From NCBI GenBank assembly GCA_964516555.1, contig CAZFAI010000032.1, positions 1 through 9,423 of the forward strand: DNA of 9,423 nucleotides, read 5' to 3'. Positions 1 to 6,015 of the stretch are shown in pieces. This DNA is from CAZFAI01 sp964516555 (lineage in GTDB: Bacteria > Patescibacteriota > Microgenomatia > UBA12405). A program made the position numbers and the translations under genes. Position 1 is the stretch's first letter. Each line of letters starts with the position of its first letter. Below the pieces are notes generated by a model. It did not search any database. It was not told where the DNA came from and saw only the letters and a list, made by a program, of their open reading frames with translations.

Positions 1-521
1 TAGTATAGAAATTTTGCCTGATAATCCAGGCCGTTTATGGATTCATCGGCTTCTGTTACTGACCAATCGGATTTGTTTATAAGTAGTGAAGGGATTGCGT
101 TTTTGGCTTGGCCGCCAAACATATAGCTAGGATTTAGGTTGGCATTAATCATAATCCAGGCAATCAGGCTGGTAATGGTGGTTTTTCCGTAGGTTCCGGC
201 TACCAATATCGAATTATTACGACAAACGTTTTGAGCAACATATTCTGTGGCTGAAATGTATGGGATTTTTTGACTTTTTATTGCCTCGTATTCTTCGGAG
301 GTTTTTTTAAAAGATTTATAGGAGGATCCAATTATTGCCAAGTCGATATCATTGTTTATCGATTGTGTGTTTGGAGTTATTCTGGAGTTTTCAAGAATAT
401 TGCTAATGGGAGGATAAATATTTTCCTGATCAGATCCGGTAACTTTATAACCTTGTTGTTTGAGGCAGGCAGCAAGGGGTGCAGTCATTGTTCCGGCTAT
501 ACCGACTATGTGAATATGCAT
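1..521 (-). CDS. Mur ligase of the Mpl/MurC type, N-terminal part only (gene runs off the left edge)
   Basis: This is the first 173 residues of an ATP-dependent Mur ligase; the frame is open to base 1. A glycine-rich nucleotide motif VGIAGTM lies at residues 6-12, GSD at 29-31, YPPIS at 36-40 followed by a Leu-Glu, the ATP-binding P-loop GTYGKTT at 109-115, and EADE at 157-160. The YPP-S-LE stretch and the ending QAKF are closer to Mpl (muropeptide ligase, joins a recycled tripeptide to UDP-MurNAc) than to MurC (adds L-alanine to UDP-MurNAc). The family is clear; the choice between the two is inference. The P-loop has Tyr where the family usually has His. ATG at 521 is the only reasonable start, 4 bases after the stop of the upstream gene, with an A-rich leader and no Shine-Dalgarno sequence. 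Its position in a biosynthetic cluster leaves room for a MurC role. Confidence 0.88.
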   Translation of the reverse strand, partial: MHIHIVGIAGTMTAPLAACLKQQGYKVTGSDQENIYPPISNILENSRITPNTQSINNDIDLAIIGSSYKSFKKTSEEYEAIKSQKIPYISATEYVAQNVCRNNSILVAGTYGKTTITSLIAWIMINANLNPSYMFGGQAKNAIPSLLINKSDWSVTEADESINGLDYQAKFLY

Positions 522-525
522 GTTT

Positions 526-1152
526 TTAATTTTCGGAGATTAAATGCTGATTTTCCTTATTATATTCAATCCATTGATTGTTTACAAAGAATTCAACTCC
601 GGGCATGTTTCTTTTGTAAAAGCCAACATTTTTTGAAAATCTGCCAAGATAAGCATATAGAAGATTAAGTTGATGGCTATTTTTGATGAATTCCAGAACT
701 ATTCGGATGGGGAGATCCTGGTGGGAGATTTTGGGGTCGAAGAATACGTAGGCGATATGGGATATTGAATCGGAATAATAACAAACAGCGTAGGCAATAA
801 TATCTTTGTTTTGGTCTTTCCAGATAAAAAGATAATTAAAAATATGGTTGTTAAAAACATTTTTTACCGAGCTTATGGGAAAGTCCCAGTTTAAATTCCG
901 GATCCAATTTTTAATATTTTTCTGAACTTTGGGTGTGTAGTCAAATTGGCGAATGGGGATTTTTTCAAAGGTATAATTTTCTGTTTTCCTAATTATTCTG
1001 CGATTTTCAGAACTTAAATTAAATTTAGACAGATTAGCCCGACAGGATGTTTCCTGGTAGAAAAGGTTTTTGTTATTTCTTTGAGGCAATAACCCCGAGG
1101 AATAATTGCTGTCTATTTCTGATTGAGCAGTAATATTAAATTTTTGGTTCAT
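526..1152 (-). CDS. Ate1/Bpt-like GNAT-fold transferase (aminoacyl-tRNA-protein transferase family), role unknown
   Basis: The 208-residue protein resembles arginyl/leucyl-tRNA-protein transferases (Ate1, Bpt), which move an amino acid from a tRNA to a protein N-terminus. Visible parallels, in family order, are YSSGLLP at 17-23 (family: C-SYLPG), SCRANLSKF at 36-44 running into SSENRRIIRK at 47-56 (family: basic SQRR-RR segment), AYVFFDP at 134-140 (family: Y-FYDP), YLGRF at 168-172 (family: YLGYW), and a closing FYKRNMPG with a Trp at 194. Only two cysteines are present (37 and 124), so the cysteine cluster that binds iron-sulphur in many Ate1 proteins is missing. Its start codon overlaps the murE stop as ATGA, so the two are translationally coupled, and a Mur ligase gene follows 4 bases later. 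Peptidoglycan Fem transferases share the fold and also use aminoacyl-tRNA, so a wall role is plausible but unproven. It could instead be a plain GNAT acyltransferase. Confidence 0.7.
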   Translation of the reverse strand: MNQKFNITAQSEIDSNYSSGLLPQRNNKNLFYQETSCRANLSKFNLSSENRRIIRKTENYTFEKIPIRQFDYTPKVQKNIKNWIRNLNWDFPISSVKNVFNNHIFNYLFIWKDQNKDIIAYAVCYYSDSISHIAYVFFDPKISHQDLPIRIVLEFIKNSHQLNLLYAYLGRFSKNVGFYKRNMPGVEFFVNNQWIEYNKENQHLISEN

Positions 1153-2474
1153 TGTTTTAATTGCTTTAAAAGAAAAGAGGTTCTGAAGGCTTCCTGCTCA
1201 GACCACGGATATTCTGTTTGACCATGAAGGATGGTGGTTTCATGACCTTTACCGCAGGCAACGATAGTGTCGCCTTTTTTGGCAATTTTTATTGCCAGAT
1301 TAAAAGCATCTTGACGATTAGGAATGTTGAAGAATATAAATTTATTTTTATTGGAATCAATCGTTTTGTTTATTTTTTCCGGTGTAAGAAGGGTGTTTTG
1401 AAAATAATATGATTTTTTGCTATCAATACCGGAAATAATTTGTTCGTTTATATTAAGAACGTTTTCGTTACGTGTATCATCTGCGGTAATAAAAGCGATG
1501 TCGGAATACTCGGAAACTACTTGTCCCATGAGAGGTCTTTTGCTGGGATCGCGCCCGCCGGTAGCTCCAAAAATTACAATAAGTCGACCTTTTCTATTTT
1601 TTTTCAAGGAAAGGAGTGTAGCTTTGAGAGCTGCGGGTGTATGAGCAAAGTCGATTATGGTATTTATATCTAAATCATTGGATACATTTTCACGACGGCC
1701 TTTTGTTTCCGGATATTTTTTGATTGTAGACAATAAGTAATTATTGTCAATTTTGAGTTGATTAATGACGGCTAGTGCGGCACTTATGTTATAAGTTTGA
1801 TAGAAGTAATTACTATCAGTTTTTATTTTCAAATCATTTACCTGAAAAGATAAATTCTGTCCCAATTTTATGTTTTTTGCTTGAAAATCAGAGTTTTTAT
1901 CAATACTATATGTAATGATTGGTGATTTAATAGAGTTTTTTATTTGCTCAAAGGATTGATCGTCCTTGTTTAGAACTGAAAGTTTTGATTGCTTAAAAAG
2001 TCTTGATTTTGATGCAATATAGTTATTCATGTTTTTGTGGTAGTCAAGATGTTCATGTGAGGTGTTGGTAATTACTGAAATATCGAAATCGCAACCCCAA
2101 AAGCGATATTGGTCCAGGGCGTGTGACGTAATTTCGCAAACTACGTGAGTTATACCGGCCTTGTACATTTTCAGGAATAGCTTTTGAATGACTGATGGGT
2201 CGGGGCTAGTAGTATGGAGTCCGGTGCTGAGTTCTTTATCCCCGATTTTAGCTCCGATAGTAGTAATTAAGCCTGTATTGTAGCCGGCGTTTTGGAGAAT
2301 ATGGTACAGTAATACGCTCGTTGTAGTTTTTCCATCGGTACCGGTAACGCCAATAAGAGTAAATTTTTTTGACGGAAAGGAGTAAAGATAGTTAAAAAAT
2401 ATGCTTTTGGGTAAGTGCCAAAAAATATTTTTGATCTTTTGGAGAAAAATGCTGAAGGTGTTATTAATAGACAT
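1149..2474 (-). CDS. murE: MurE, UDP-MurNAc-dipeptide ligase (short, Patescibacteria-type)
   Basis: MurE adds the third amino acid (meso-diaminopimelate or lysine) to UDP-MurNAc-L-Ala-D-Glu in the cytoplasm, using ATP. In the 441-residue product the P-loop GTDGKTTT is at 45-52, EITSHALDQYR at about 114-124, TN-S-EHLDYH at 136-146, YIASKSRLF with the lysine expected to be carbamylated at 156, DFAHTP at 275-280, FGATGGRDPSKRP at 302-314, and GKGHE at 408-412. The P-loop comes after only about 44 residues, against roughly 110 in Escherichia coli MurE, so most of the N-terminal UDP-binding domain is absent. The substrate loop reads DDTR (332-335) where DAP enzymes have DNPR. I chose ATG at 2474; a TTG three codons upstream is the only longer option. 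The gene begins 13 bases after ftsI stops and ends in an ATGA overlap with the next gene. Confidence 0.93.
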   Translation of the reverse strand: MSINNTFSIFLQKIKNIFWHLPKSIFFNYLYSFPSKKFTLIGVTGTDGKTTTSVLLYHILQNAGYNTGLITTIGAKIGDKELSTGLHTTSPDPSVIQKLFLKMYKAGITHVVCEITSHALDQYRFWGCDFDISVITNTSHEHLDYHKNMNNYIASKSRLFKQSKLSVLNKDDQSFEQIKNSIKSPIITYSIDKNSDFQAKNIKLGQNLSFQVNDLKIKTDSNYFYQTYNISAALAVINQLKIDNNYLLSTIKKYPETKGRRENVSNDLDINTIIDFAHTPAALKATLLSLKKNRKGRLIVIFGATGGRDPSKRPLMGQVVSEYSDIAFITADDTRNENVLNINEQIISGIDSKKSYYFQNTLLTPEKINKTIDSNKNKFIFFNIPNRQDAFNLAIKIAKKGDTIVACGKGHETTILHGQTEYPWSEQEAFRTSFLLKQLKQ

Positions 2475-2486
2475 GTAGGGCAACAG

Positions 2487-2495
2487 ATTATAGCA
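2487..2495 (-). promoter_or_regulatory. Candidate extended -10 element before murE
   Basis: The minus strand reads TGCTATAAT, a perfect extended -10, across the ftsI stop codon (2490-2488). Transcription would start near 2480, about 6 bases before the murE ATG at 2474. No convincing -35 is seen, though extended -10 promoters need none. The last ftsI codons (Leu-Leu-stop) also explain most of the bases, so this is a weak call for an internal promoter. Confidence 0.28.
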
Positions 2496-4137
2496 AATTA
2501 TTAAAAACAGACGCTAACTCAAACCAGATTGGAGCGGCAGTACTTGATCCCCATGGTGATGTTTTGGGATTATTGATTGTAACAATCATGGTAAATTTAG
2601 GATTATGGCATGGAGAAAAACCAATGTATGAGGCGATGGTAGAAGAGTCGGTGTAGGTTCCTTGGACTGCAACTTGAGCTGTGCCACTTTTGGCACAAAC
2701 TTCAAGGTTTTCGGGCTTAAATTGAGCGACTGTGCTGTTTTCTACAGAATATTTTAGTATATCTTTTACAAGATCGGTCGTTTTTTTACTGAAAACTATT
2801 GCTGGAGTCTTAAGTTTGTTATTTATTATTTTTCCGTTGTTATCCATTTTTTCTACAACTATTGGTCTGACAAGTGTGCCGTCGTTGGCTAGTGTATTGA
2901 ATGATTGAAGCATGTTTATTTGGGTAATTGCAAATCCTTGACCAAAGGAGGCTGTCGCCAGATCTATTTCAGGCCAGTATTTTTTCATAGGGGGTCTTGA
3001 TTCCCCCTGTAGGTCGACACCGGTTTTTTGGTTTAATCCAAGTTTCTGATAATATGAAAGAAAATTTTCCAGTCCTAGTTTGCTTATTATAAAACTCATG
3101 CCGATATTGTCAGAGTTTTTTATTATTTGATAGATATCAGAGTCGGGGTATGTTTCGAGATTCCAGTTGTTGATAGAGTATTGGCCAATGGTTCTGGGGC
3201 GATTACATTGATTGCAAATGAAATTTTCGTTAATACTATTGCTATCGAGTGCCATGGCCAGCACCAGTGGTTTAAAAATTGAGCCTGGTTCATAGAGATC
3301 GGCAATTATTGGATTTTTGACTATTGCAGGAGCGGCCGAAGTGGAGGCGGTCATACTAGCCATACCGATTATGGCTCCCGATTGGCTATCCATAATTGCA
3401 ACAGAGCCTGAATCGGCAGAATAATTTTGGATGCCTTCTATGAGTGCCTGTTCCAAATGATACTGAACACGACGGTCGATGTGAGTATATAAATCGAGTC
3501 CGTCAAAATTCTCAGAGTGCCAGGTTTTTTTGGTTAGAATTGTTTTCCCAGTGGCATCTTTAGTAATCCAAGAAAATCCGGTCTTACCTTTTAATTGTTT
3601 GTTGTAATAACCCTCCAGTCCCCCATATCCGACGTCATTTCCTTGGGAATTTTTGGCCACAACTCCAAGCACGTCTTTTGCAAGTATATTTTCCGGATAG
3701 TACCTTTTGTCAATTTCCTGGAAAGAAAATCCAGGTATATCAAGTGAATTTTTTTCTTCCTTGTTAAATTGAGTTAAAAATGTTTGCCATTTTTGGTTTT
3801 CATTTGAAAGAAAATATTGAGAGGTTGCTTTGTCGATGTCAGAGAATTCAGCTTTGGTTTTTTCCACCGTCAGAATCGCATCTTTGGCACTTGTTGTTAA
3901 ATTGGGTTTGTAGATTGATAGTTGGTATTTATTTTCATTTAATACCAAAGGATAGTTATCCTTTGAATATATTTTTCCTCTTTGAGGAAGCTTTTTTTGG
4001 AGTTTGTAGGTTTGAGACAGGGCTTTTGTTTTTAATTCAGGTCCTTTTATAACCTGCCAATAAAAAAGCCTACCCTGAACTGTAAAGAAGAAAACCAAGA
4101 GTGTAAGGAGGAGAATTTTCGATCTTTGTAGCTTCAT
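2488..4137 (-). CDS. ftsI: FtsI / class B penicillin-binding protein, septal transpeptidase
   Basis: The 549-residue product is a peptidoglycan D,D-transpeptidase that crosslinks new wall at the division site, anchored by one N-terminal membrane helix (about residues 8-21) with the bulk outside. A dimerisation domain follows (about 45-205, including the RG-I-D segment near 53-60). The transpeptidase domain carries all three penicillin-binding motifs: S286-I-F-K289 (nucleophile), S342-D-N344, and K483-S-G-T486. No glycosyltransferase domain or PASTA repeats are present, as expected for the FtsI/PBP2 class. Four extracytoplasmic cysteines stand out: C308 and C311 as a CxxC, C481 two residues before the KSGT lysine, and C510. 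The start overlaps the ftsL stop as ATGA, so the two are probably translated together. Its place between ftsL and murE is the classical dcw position and supports FtsI over an elongation PBP. Confidence 0.94.
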   Translation of the reverse strand: MKLQRSKILLLTLLVFFFTVQGRLFYWQVIKGPELKTKALSQTYKLQKKLPQRGKIYSKDNYPLVLNENKYQLSIYKPNLTTSAKDAILTVEKTKAEFSDIDKATSQYFLSNENQKWQTFLTQFNKEEKNSLDIPGFSFQEIDKRYYPENILAKDVLGVVAKNSQGNDVGYGGLEGYYNKQLKGKTGFSWITKDATGKTILTKKTWHSENFDGLDLYTHIDRRVQYHLEQALIEGIQNYSADSGSVAIMDSQSGAIIGMASMTASTSAAPAIVKNPIIADLYEPGSIFKPLVLAMALDSNSINENFICNQCNRPRTIGQYSINNWNLETYPDSDIYQIIKNSDNIGMSFIISKLGLENFLSYYQKLGLNQKTGVDLQGESRPPMKKYWPEIDLATASFGQGFAITQINMLQSFNTLANDGTLVRPIVVEKMDNNGKIINNKLKTPAIVFSKKTTDLVKDILKYSVENSTVAQFKPENLEVCAKSGTAQVAVQGTYTDSSTIASYIGFSPCHNPKFTMIVTINNPKTSPWGSSTAAPIWFELASVFNNLL

Positions 4138-4400
4138 TCTTTTTCGGATTCCGGATTCAAATATTTATTAATTGGGAGTAAGTTTAGTTGGTCAACTTTT
4201 TCGCGCAGAGTGTTGATTGAGGTGTGGGTATATAGTTCGTTTTCGAGAGTTTGGTGTTTTTCTTTTAGTTCCTGGAGCTTTGTTTGATTATTATAGTAGG
4301 CATTGTTTTGATTAATTATTTCGCTGCTGTAATAAATAGAAAAAGATATCTGAATTAATATTGAAAGGCCAAGTATAACAACAAGATATCGATAGAACAT
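4134..4400 (-). CDS. ftsL: FtsL-like small divisome membrane protein
   Basis: The product has 88 residues: a short cytoplasmic start, one hydrophobic membrane segment at about 5-24, and then a polar, heptad-like region (about 37-70, rich in Leu, Glu, Lys and Gln) that should form a coiled coil outside the membrane. This is the FtsL/DivIC layout; such proteins link the divisome to the FtsW-FtsI wall synthase. Sequence identity in this family is low, so the call rests on topology, size and position between rsmH and ftsI, which is the invariant place of ftsL in dcw clusters. The rsmH stop and this start overlap by one base (TAATG), and its TGA overlaps the ftsI start (ATGA), so all three are likely coupled in translation. 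Confidence 0.78.
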   Translation of the reverse strand: MFYRYLVVILGLSILIQISFSIYYSSEIINQNNAYYNNQTKLQELKEKHQTLENELYTHTSINTLREKVDQLNLLPINKYLNPESEKE

Positions 4401-5278
4401 TATTTAATTTTATATGATCTTAGGGTGGCAGATCGAGAGAGAGGATTCAATCTGATTTCTTCCAATGAGGGCTTGATGGGGTTACTAAGCTTTTCTAACC
4501 AAACAGAATTATTTTGGATAAAGTGTTTGACGATACGGTCTTCACCCGAATGGAAAGTTATTATGGCAACTTTACCACCCGGTTTTAAAATATCGATAGT
4601 TTGCCTTAGGGCAGATTGAAGATTAGAGTATTCTCTATTTACAACAATACGTAGGCTCATAAAGATTTTGGTTGCCGGATCAATATGAGTTTTTATCCCA
4701 TTTTTCTGGTAATAATTACGAATAATGTCTGCTAGTCTTGTGGCTGTTTTGATGGGTGATTTTTGCCTTTCTCTAATAATTCTTAGGATTATTGGTTTGC
4801 TAAATTTTTCTTGGCCATATTTGGTAAAAATTTCGTATAATTCGTCAAAAGATGCGGTATTAACAAGGAATTCAGCTGATATTTTTTGTTTTTTGGGATC
4901 AAGCCGCATATCGATAGATGATTGGTCATTAAAAGAAAACCCCCGGTTGCTTCCTGTAATTTGATTTTGACTTAAACCCAAGTCAAAGAGAATTCCGTCG
5001 ACCGGTTTTTTGATATAATCCTGATGAATTTTCTTAATCCTTCTGAAATTACCGTGGATAGTTTTAAATTTATCTGACAAGCCAAGCTCTGATATTCTTT
5101 GAGTAGCGATACTGAGATTCCCAAAATCCTGATCAATTCCATAAACACAGGCTTTTGTTTTGAGAATTTCTATGGTGTGGCCACCATGGCCTAGGGTGCA
5201 GTCTATAAATGTTTGATCGGATTTCGGTGCGAGAATTTCTAATACTTCTTTGGCCAGGACCGGTGTGTGAAAGGTCAT
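4400..5278 (-). CDS. rsmH: RsmH (MraW), 16S rRNA (cytosine-1402 N4) methyltransferase
   Basis: RsmH methylates N4 of C1402 in the decoding centre of 16S rRNA with S-adenosylmethionine. The 292-residue product, close to the usual 300 to 310, has the SAM-binding loop DCTLGHGGHT at 26-35, the acidic end of the next strand at GIDQD (47-51), FDLGLS at 98-103, the substrate-side IDMRLD at 122-127, LRIVVNRE at 209-216, FHSGEDRIVKHF at 242-253 and the C-terminal NPLSRSATLR at 278-287. These match the family along the whole length, so the gene is intact. ATG at 5278 directly follows the TAA of the lipoprotein gene, with no spacer. A GGAG lies 17 bases upstream of the start, too far to act as a normal ribosome binding site. 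Confidence 0.97.
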   Translation of the reverse strand: MTFHTPVLAKEVLEILAPKSDQTFIDCTLGHGGHTIEILKTKACVYGIDQDFGNLSIATQRISELGLSDKFKTIHGNFRRIKKIHQDYIKKPVDGILFDLGLSQNQITGSNRGFSFNDQSSIDMRLDPKKQKISAEFLVNTASFDELYEIFTKYGQEKFSKPIILRIIRERQKSPIKTATRLADIIRNYYQKNGIKTHIDPATKIFMSLRIVVNREYSNLQSALRQTIDILKPGGKVAIITFHSGEDRIVKHFIQNNSVWLEKLSNPIKPSLEEIRLNPLSRSATLRSYKIK

Positions 5279-5995
5279 TTACTTTATTAAATAATCTCCG
5301 GAAATTGTGTTCATATTGTCCTTGGCAGCGCTGTTCGGATTGATAGATGTCAACTTGCCATCCCCTTTCAAACTGCTAAAAACACTATAGATTGAGCTGA
5401 CGGATGATTGATCTTTGGTACCGAAGTTTTTTAGCAGGACGAAGAACTCGGTAGATTTTGGTGTCGCAGTGATGGAAAAGTCACCATTTGTTAGTGATAA
5501 AGTTTTTTGGGCGGAAGATGATACCAGAGAAAAATCTGACTTAAAAGAAGCTACCTGATTATCCGTGGTGATAAATGAAATTGATAGTGTGCCACCTGTT
5601 ACTCCGGTATCGTATTTGTATTTACAGCCATTGGTGCAGCTGGCAGTTCCCAAAAGTAAATCTCTTTCCAGTGAAGCTGACGTTACTTTGATCGTATCCC
5701 CTACCCCCTTCTCAATTTCAAGATTGCCGTCTACGGCAAGATAAATTAACTCATATTCAATTTGGTTGATAAAAGACGGAAGATTGGAGATTATTAGCTT
5801 TAATTCATGTCCATCCTGCCTTGGTATTAGACTGACGTAGGGTTTGTCTTTGTCTTCAAGTTCTAAAATTTTTGGAGCGGATGTGGGTTGAGCGTCGGGA
5901 GTATTTTTATTTTTTTTGCTACAGGAGGAGAATAAAAAACTGGTAAAGATAACGAGAGAAATGGTCAAAAATAGCTTAATTTTTGTGGTATTCAT
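5279..5995 (-). CDS. Predicted lipoprotein of unknown function preceding rsmH
   Basis: The 238-residue product starts with two lysines (5 and 7), a hydrophobic stretch at about 8-22, and F-S-S-C ending in Cys25, followed by a Lys/Asn/Pro-rich linker. This is a lipoprotein signal peptide; Phe at position -3 is weaker than the usual Leu, so processing is likely but not certain. The mature part (about 50-238) looks beta-rich, with alternating hydrophobic residues, a C120-x3-C124 pair followed by YKYDTGVTGGTLSISF at 126-141, and Ser/Thr-rich stretches. I cannot assign a domain; the central cysteine segment resembles hypothetical proteins I associate with Patescibacteria. The gene lies where mraZ normally sits, abuts rsmH with no spacer, and is probably the first gene of the dcw transcription unit, which hints at an envelope or division role. 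That hint is inference only. Confidence 0.82.
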   Translation of the reverse strand: MNTTKIKLFLTISLVIFTSFLFSSCSKKNKNTPDAQPTSAPKILELEDKDKPYVSLIPRQDGHELKLIISNLPSFINQIEYELIYLAVDGNLEIEKGVGDTIKVTSASLERDLLLGTASCTNGCKYKYDTGVTGGTLSISFITTDNQVASFKSDFSLVSSSAQKTLSLTNGDFSITATPKSTEFFVLLKNFGTKDQSSVSSIYSVFSSLKGDGKLTSINPNSAAKDNMNTISGDYLIK

Positions 5996-6009
5996 ATTTT
6001 TCGAAAAAT
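5996..6009. repeat. 14-base perfect palindrome just before the lipoprotein start codon
   Basis: The sequence ATTTTTCGAAAAAT is identical to its own reverse complement and touches the ATG of the lipoprotein gene. It would fall inside the short leader of a transcript from the candidate promoter at 6019-6047, so it could be an operator or affect start-codon access. A palindrome of this size is expected about once by chance in AT-rich DNA of this length, so only its position makes it worth listing. Confidence 0.35.
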
Positions 6010-6015
6010 TATCAG

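Noticed and set aside
270..668. Plus-strand open frame of 132 codons
   Set aside because: It lies opposite the Mur ligase and the Ate1-like gene, both with clear family motifs; its translation is low in complexity and resembles no family.
1218..1673. Several plus-strand open frames of 64 to 77 codons
   Set aside because: All lie opposite well-conserved MurE sequence, including its GGRDPSKRP and GKGHE segments, so they are shadows.
2475..2483. TTG start for murE at 2483
   Set aside because: It adds only three residues; ATG at 2474 is the more usual codon.
3780..4052. Plus-strand open frame of 90 codons with hydrophobic stretches
   Set aside because: It is the reverse strand of the FtsI dimerisation domain; the hydrophobicity mirrors Lys/Glu-rich coding sequence.
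1149..4136. Use of TGA as a glycine codon (genetic code 25)
   Set aside because: TGA ends murE and ftsL inside ATGA overlaps with the next gene, and none of the genes has an in-frame TGA.
4138..4160. Short tandem repeat GAATCCG before ftsI
   Set aside because: Two copies of 7 bases within the ftsL coding end; explained by codons for Pro, Glu and Ser.
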